Assembly: GCA_001534745.1 (NCBI GenBank)
Contig: CP013997.1
Location: forward strand, 1,364,001 to 1,428,000
Length of the DNA stretch: 64,000 nucleotides
Direction: 5' to 3'
Source: Pseudomonas monteilii
GTDB lineage: Bacteria > Pseudomonadota > Gammaproteobacteria > Pseudomonadales > Pseudomonadaceae
In this document: piece by piece, positions 62,676 through 64,000 of the stretch
How the letters are laid out: every line of letters begins with the position of its first letter
Position numbering within the stretch: position 1 is the first letter of the stretch
The notes under the pieces: generated by a model
Databases searched by the model: none
What the model was told of the DNA's origin: nothing
What the model saw: the letters and a program-made list of their open reading frames with translations, nothing else
Position numbers and translations under genes: made by a program

Positions 62676-63959
62676 ATGACTGACACCCGTAACGGCGAGG
62701 ACAACGGCAAATTGCTCTACTGCTCCTTCTGCGGCAAAAGCCAGCACGAAGTGCGCAAACTGATTGCCGGGCCCTCGGTATTTATCTGCGACGAGTGCGT
62801 CGACCTGTGCAATGACATCATCCGCGAGGAGGTGCAGGAAGCCCAGGCCGAGAGCAGCGCGCATAAATTGCCTTCGCCGAAAGAAATCAGCTCCATCCTG
62901 GACCAGTACGTCATTGGTCAGGAGCGAGCGAAGAAGGTGCTTGCCGTAGCGGTGTACAACCACTACAAGCGCCTGAACCAGCGCGACAAGAAAGGTGACG
63001 AGGTCGAACTCGGCAAGAGCAACATCCTGCTCGTGGGGCCTACCGGCTCGGGCAAGACACTGCTGGCCGAAACCCTCGCACGCCTGCTGAACGTGCCGTT
63101 CACCATCGCCGACGCCACGACCCTGACCGAAGCGGGCTACGTGGGCGAAGACGTCGAGAACATCATCCAGAAGCTGCTGCAGAAGTGTGACTACGACGTA
63201 GAGAAGGCCCAGATGGGTATCGTCTACATCGACGAGATCGACAAGATCTCGCGCAAGTCGGACAACCCGTCCATCACCCGCGACGTGTCCGGTGAAGGCG
63301 TGCAGCAGGCGCTGTTGAAGCTGATCGAAGGTACCGTGGCCTCCGTACCTCCACAAGGTGGGCGCAAGCACCCGCAGCAGGAATTCCTGCAGGTCGACAC
63401 GCGCAACATCCTGTTCATCTGTGGCGGTGCGTTCTCGGGCCTGGAGAAAGTCGTCCAGAACCGCTCCACCAAAGGTGGCATCGGCTTTGGCGCTGACGTG
63501 CGCAGCAAGGAAGAGGGCAAGAAGGTCGGCGAATCGCTGCGTCAGGTCGAGCCTGATGACCTGGTGAAGTTCGGCCTGATTCCGGAGTTCGTGGGCCGTC
63601 TGCCGGTTCTGGCCACGCTCGACGAGCTCGACGAGGCTGCATTGATGCAGATCCTCACCGAGCCGAAGAATGCGCTGACCAAGCAGTACGCCAAGCTGTT
63701 CGAAATGGAAAGCGTCGACCTGGAGTTCCGCAGCGATGCGCTCAAGGCTGTCGCACGCAAGGCCCTGGAGCGCAAGACGGGTGCTCGTGGTCTGCGTTCG
63801 ATCCTGGAAGGCATCCTGCTCGACACCATGTACGAGATTCCTTCGCAGAAGGACGTCAGCAAGGTGGTCATCGACGAGAGCGTCATCGATGGCACGTCGC
63901 AGCCGCTGCTGATCTACGAGAACAGCGAAGCGCCTGCCAAGGCCGCACCGGACGCCTGA
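62676..63959 (+). CDS. clpX: ATP-dependent Clp protease ATP-binding subunit ClpX
   Basis: 427-residue AAA+ unfoldase. N-terminal zinc-binding domain with C16, C19, C38 and C41, Walker [14 protein letters not shown] near 120, pore loop GYVGEDVEN near 150, Walker [12 protein letters not shown] near 185, IGF-loop [10 protein letters not shown] near 267 for docking on ClpP, and sensor-2 [10 protein letters not shown] near 368. ATG at 62676 gives the standard N-terminus. It delivers tagged or misfolded substrates to ClpP encoded upstream. lon usually follows but is outside the window. Confidence 0.97.
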   Translation: MTDTRNGEDNGKLLYCSFCGKSQHEVRKLIAGPSVFICDECVDLCNDIIREEVQEAQAESSAHKLPSPKEISSILDQYVIGQERAKKVLAVAVYNHYKRLNQRDKKGDEVELGKSNILLVGPTGSGKTLLAETLARLLNVPFTIADATTLTEAGYVGEDVENIIQKLLQKCDYDVEKAQMGIVYIDEIDKISRKSDNPSITRDVSGEGVQQALLKLIEGTVASVPPQGGRKHPQQEFLQVDTRNILFICGGAFSGLEKVVQNRSTKGGIGFGADVRSKEEGKKVGESLRQVEPDDLVKFGLIPEFVGRLPVLATLDELDEAALMQILTEPKNALTKQYAKLFEMESVDLEFRSDALKAVARKALERKTGARGLRSILEGILLDTMYEIPSQKDVSKVVIDESVIDGTSQPLLIYENSEAPAKAAPDA

Positions 63960-63984
63960 GTTCGTTGCATGCAGTGACAAAAAA

Positions 63985-64000
63985 GGGGCCCTCGGGCCCC
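63985..64000 (+). terminator. Hairpin after clpX, cut by the window end
   Basis: GGGGCCC-TC-GGGCCCC, a perfect 7-bp stem preceded by an A-run; the expected T-run would lie beyond the last base. Confidence 0.6.

Overview
The window is a GC-rich, densely coded piece of a Pseudomonas chromosome, most likely the P. putida group. The basis is gene content and order (permease - LysR - ydiJ-like - phhBA - acsA - aot/argR; folD - tRNA cluster; tig - clpP - clpX) and REP elements of the GTGGGAGCGGGCTTGCCCGC type in the larger gaps. The species is an inference from family knowledge; no 16S or marker comparison was possible.

Layout. 1-4400: end of a DUF815 ATPase gene, a free-methionine-sulfoxide reductase, TrkH, a YdjA-like nitroreductase, then a REP-rich gap with a 199-bp tandem duplication. 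4421-7135: a Cpx-type envelope-stress locus (histidine kinase, Spy/CpxP-like protein, response regulator) with a candidate CpxR box and an internal terminator. 7182-12579: yciI, yciB, a PHP phosphoesterase, a YciO/Sua5 protein, scpA, scpB, rluB. 13200-28378: amino-acid permease, LysR regulator, D-2-hydroxyglutarate-dehydrogenase-type enzyme, phenylalanine hydroxylase pair phhBA, acetyl-CoA synthetase, and a basic amino-acid ABC transporter operon ending in its regulator argR. 28452-29844: a small hypothetical gene that overlaps a secreted lactonase. 30349-42078: sbcDC and a six-gene moxR/DUF58/DUF4381/batA/batB-TPR/batD operon, all on the minus strand.

Accessory genes. 42304-43584 encodes an orphan DUF2235 (Tle1-like) lipase-fold protein. 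43638-48789 holds a PRISE-like SDR, a beta-CASP metallo-hydrolase, endonuclease I and an MFS transporter. 48837-53663 encodes a 1608-residue protein with an N-terminal toxin-like region, a central leucine-rich repeat and a C-terminal NEL-type E3 ubiquitin ligase domain with a CxD motif; it looks like a host-directed effector and is the most striking gene here.

From 53778: folD, a tRNA-Arg/tRNA-His/tRNA-Leu cluster, then sequence resembling a phage attachment region (16-bp palindrome plus TGGGAACA repeats) without an integrase. Next come a Mu Com-like zinc-finger gene translationally coupled to a leaderless GH5-type glycoside hydrolase, a LysR/oxidoreductase/monooxygenase group, two small hypothetical genes, and the proteostasis set tig, clpP, clpX.

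No CRISPR array, rRNA, transposase gene, complete prophage, or secretion-system cluster is visible.
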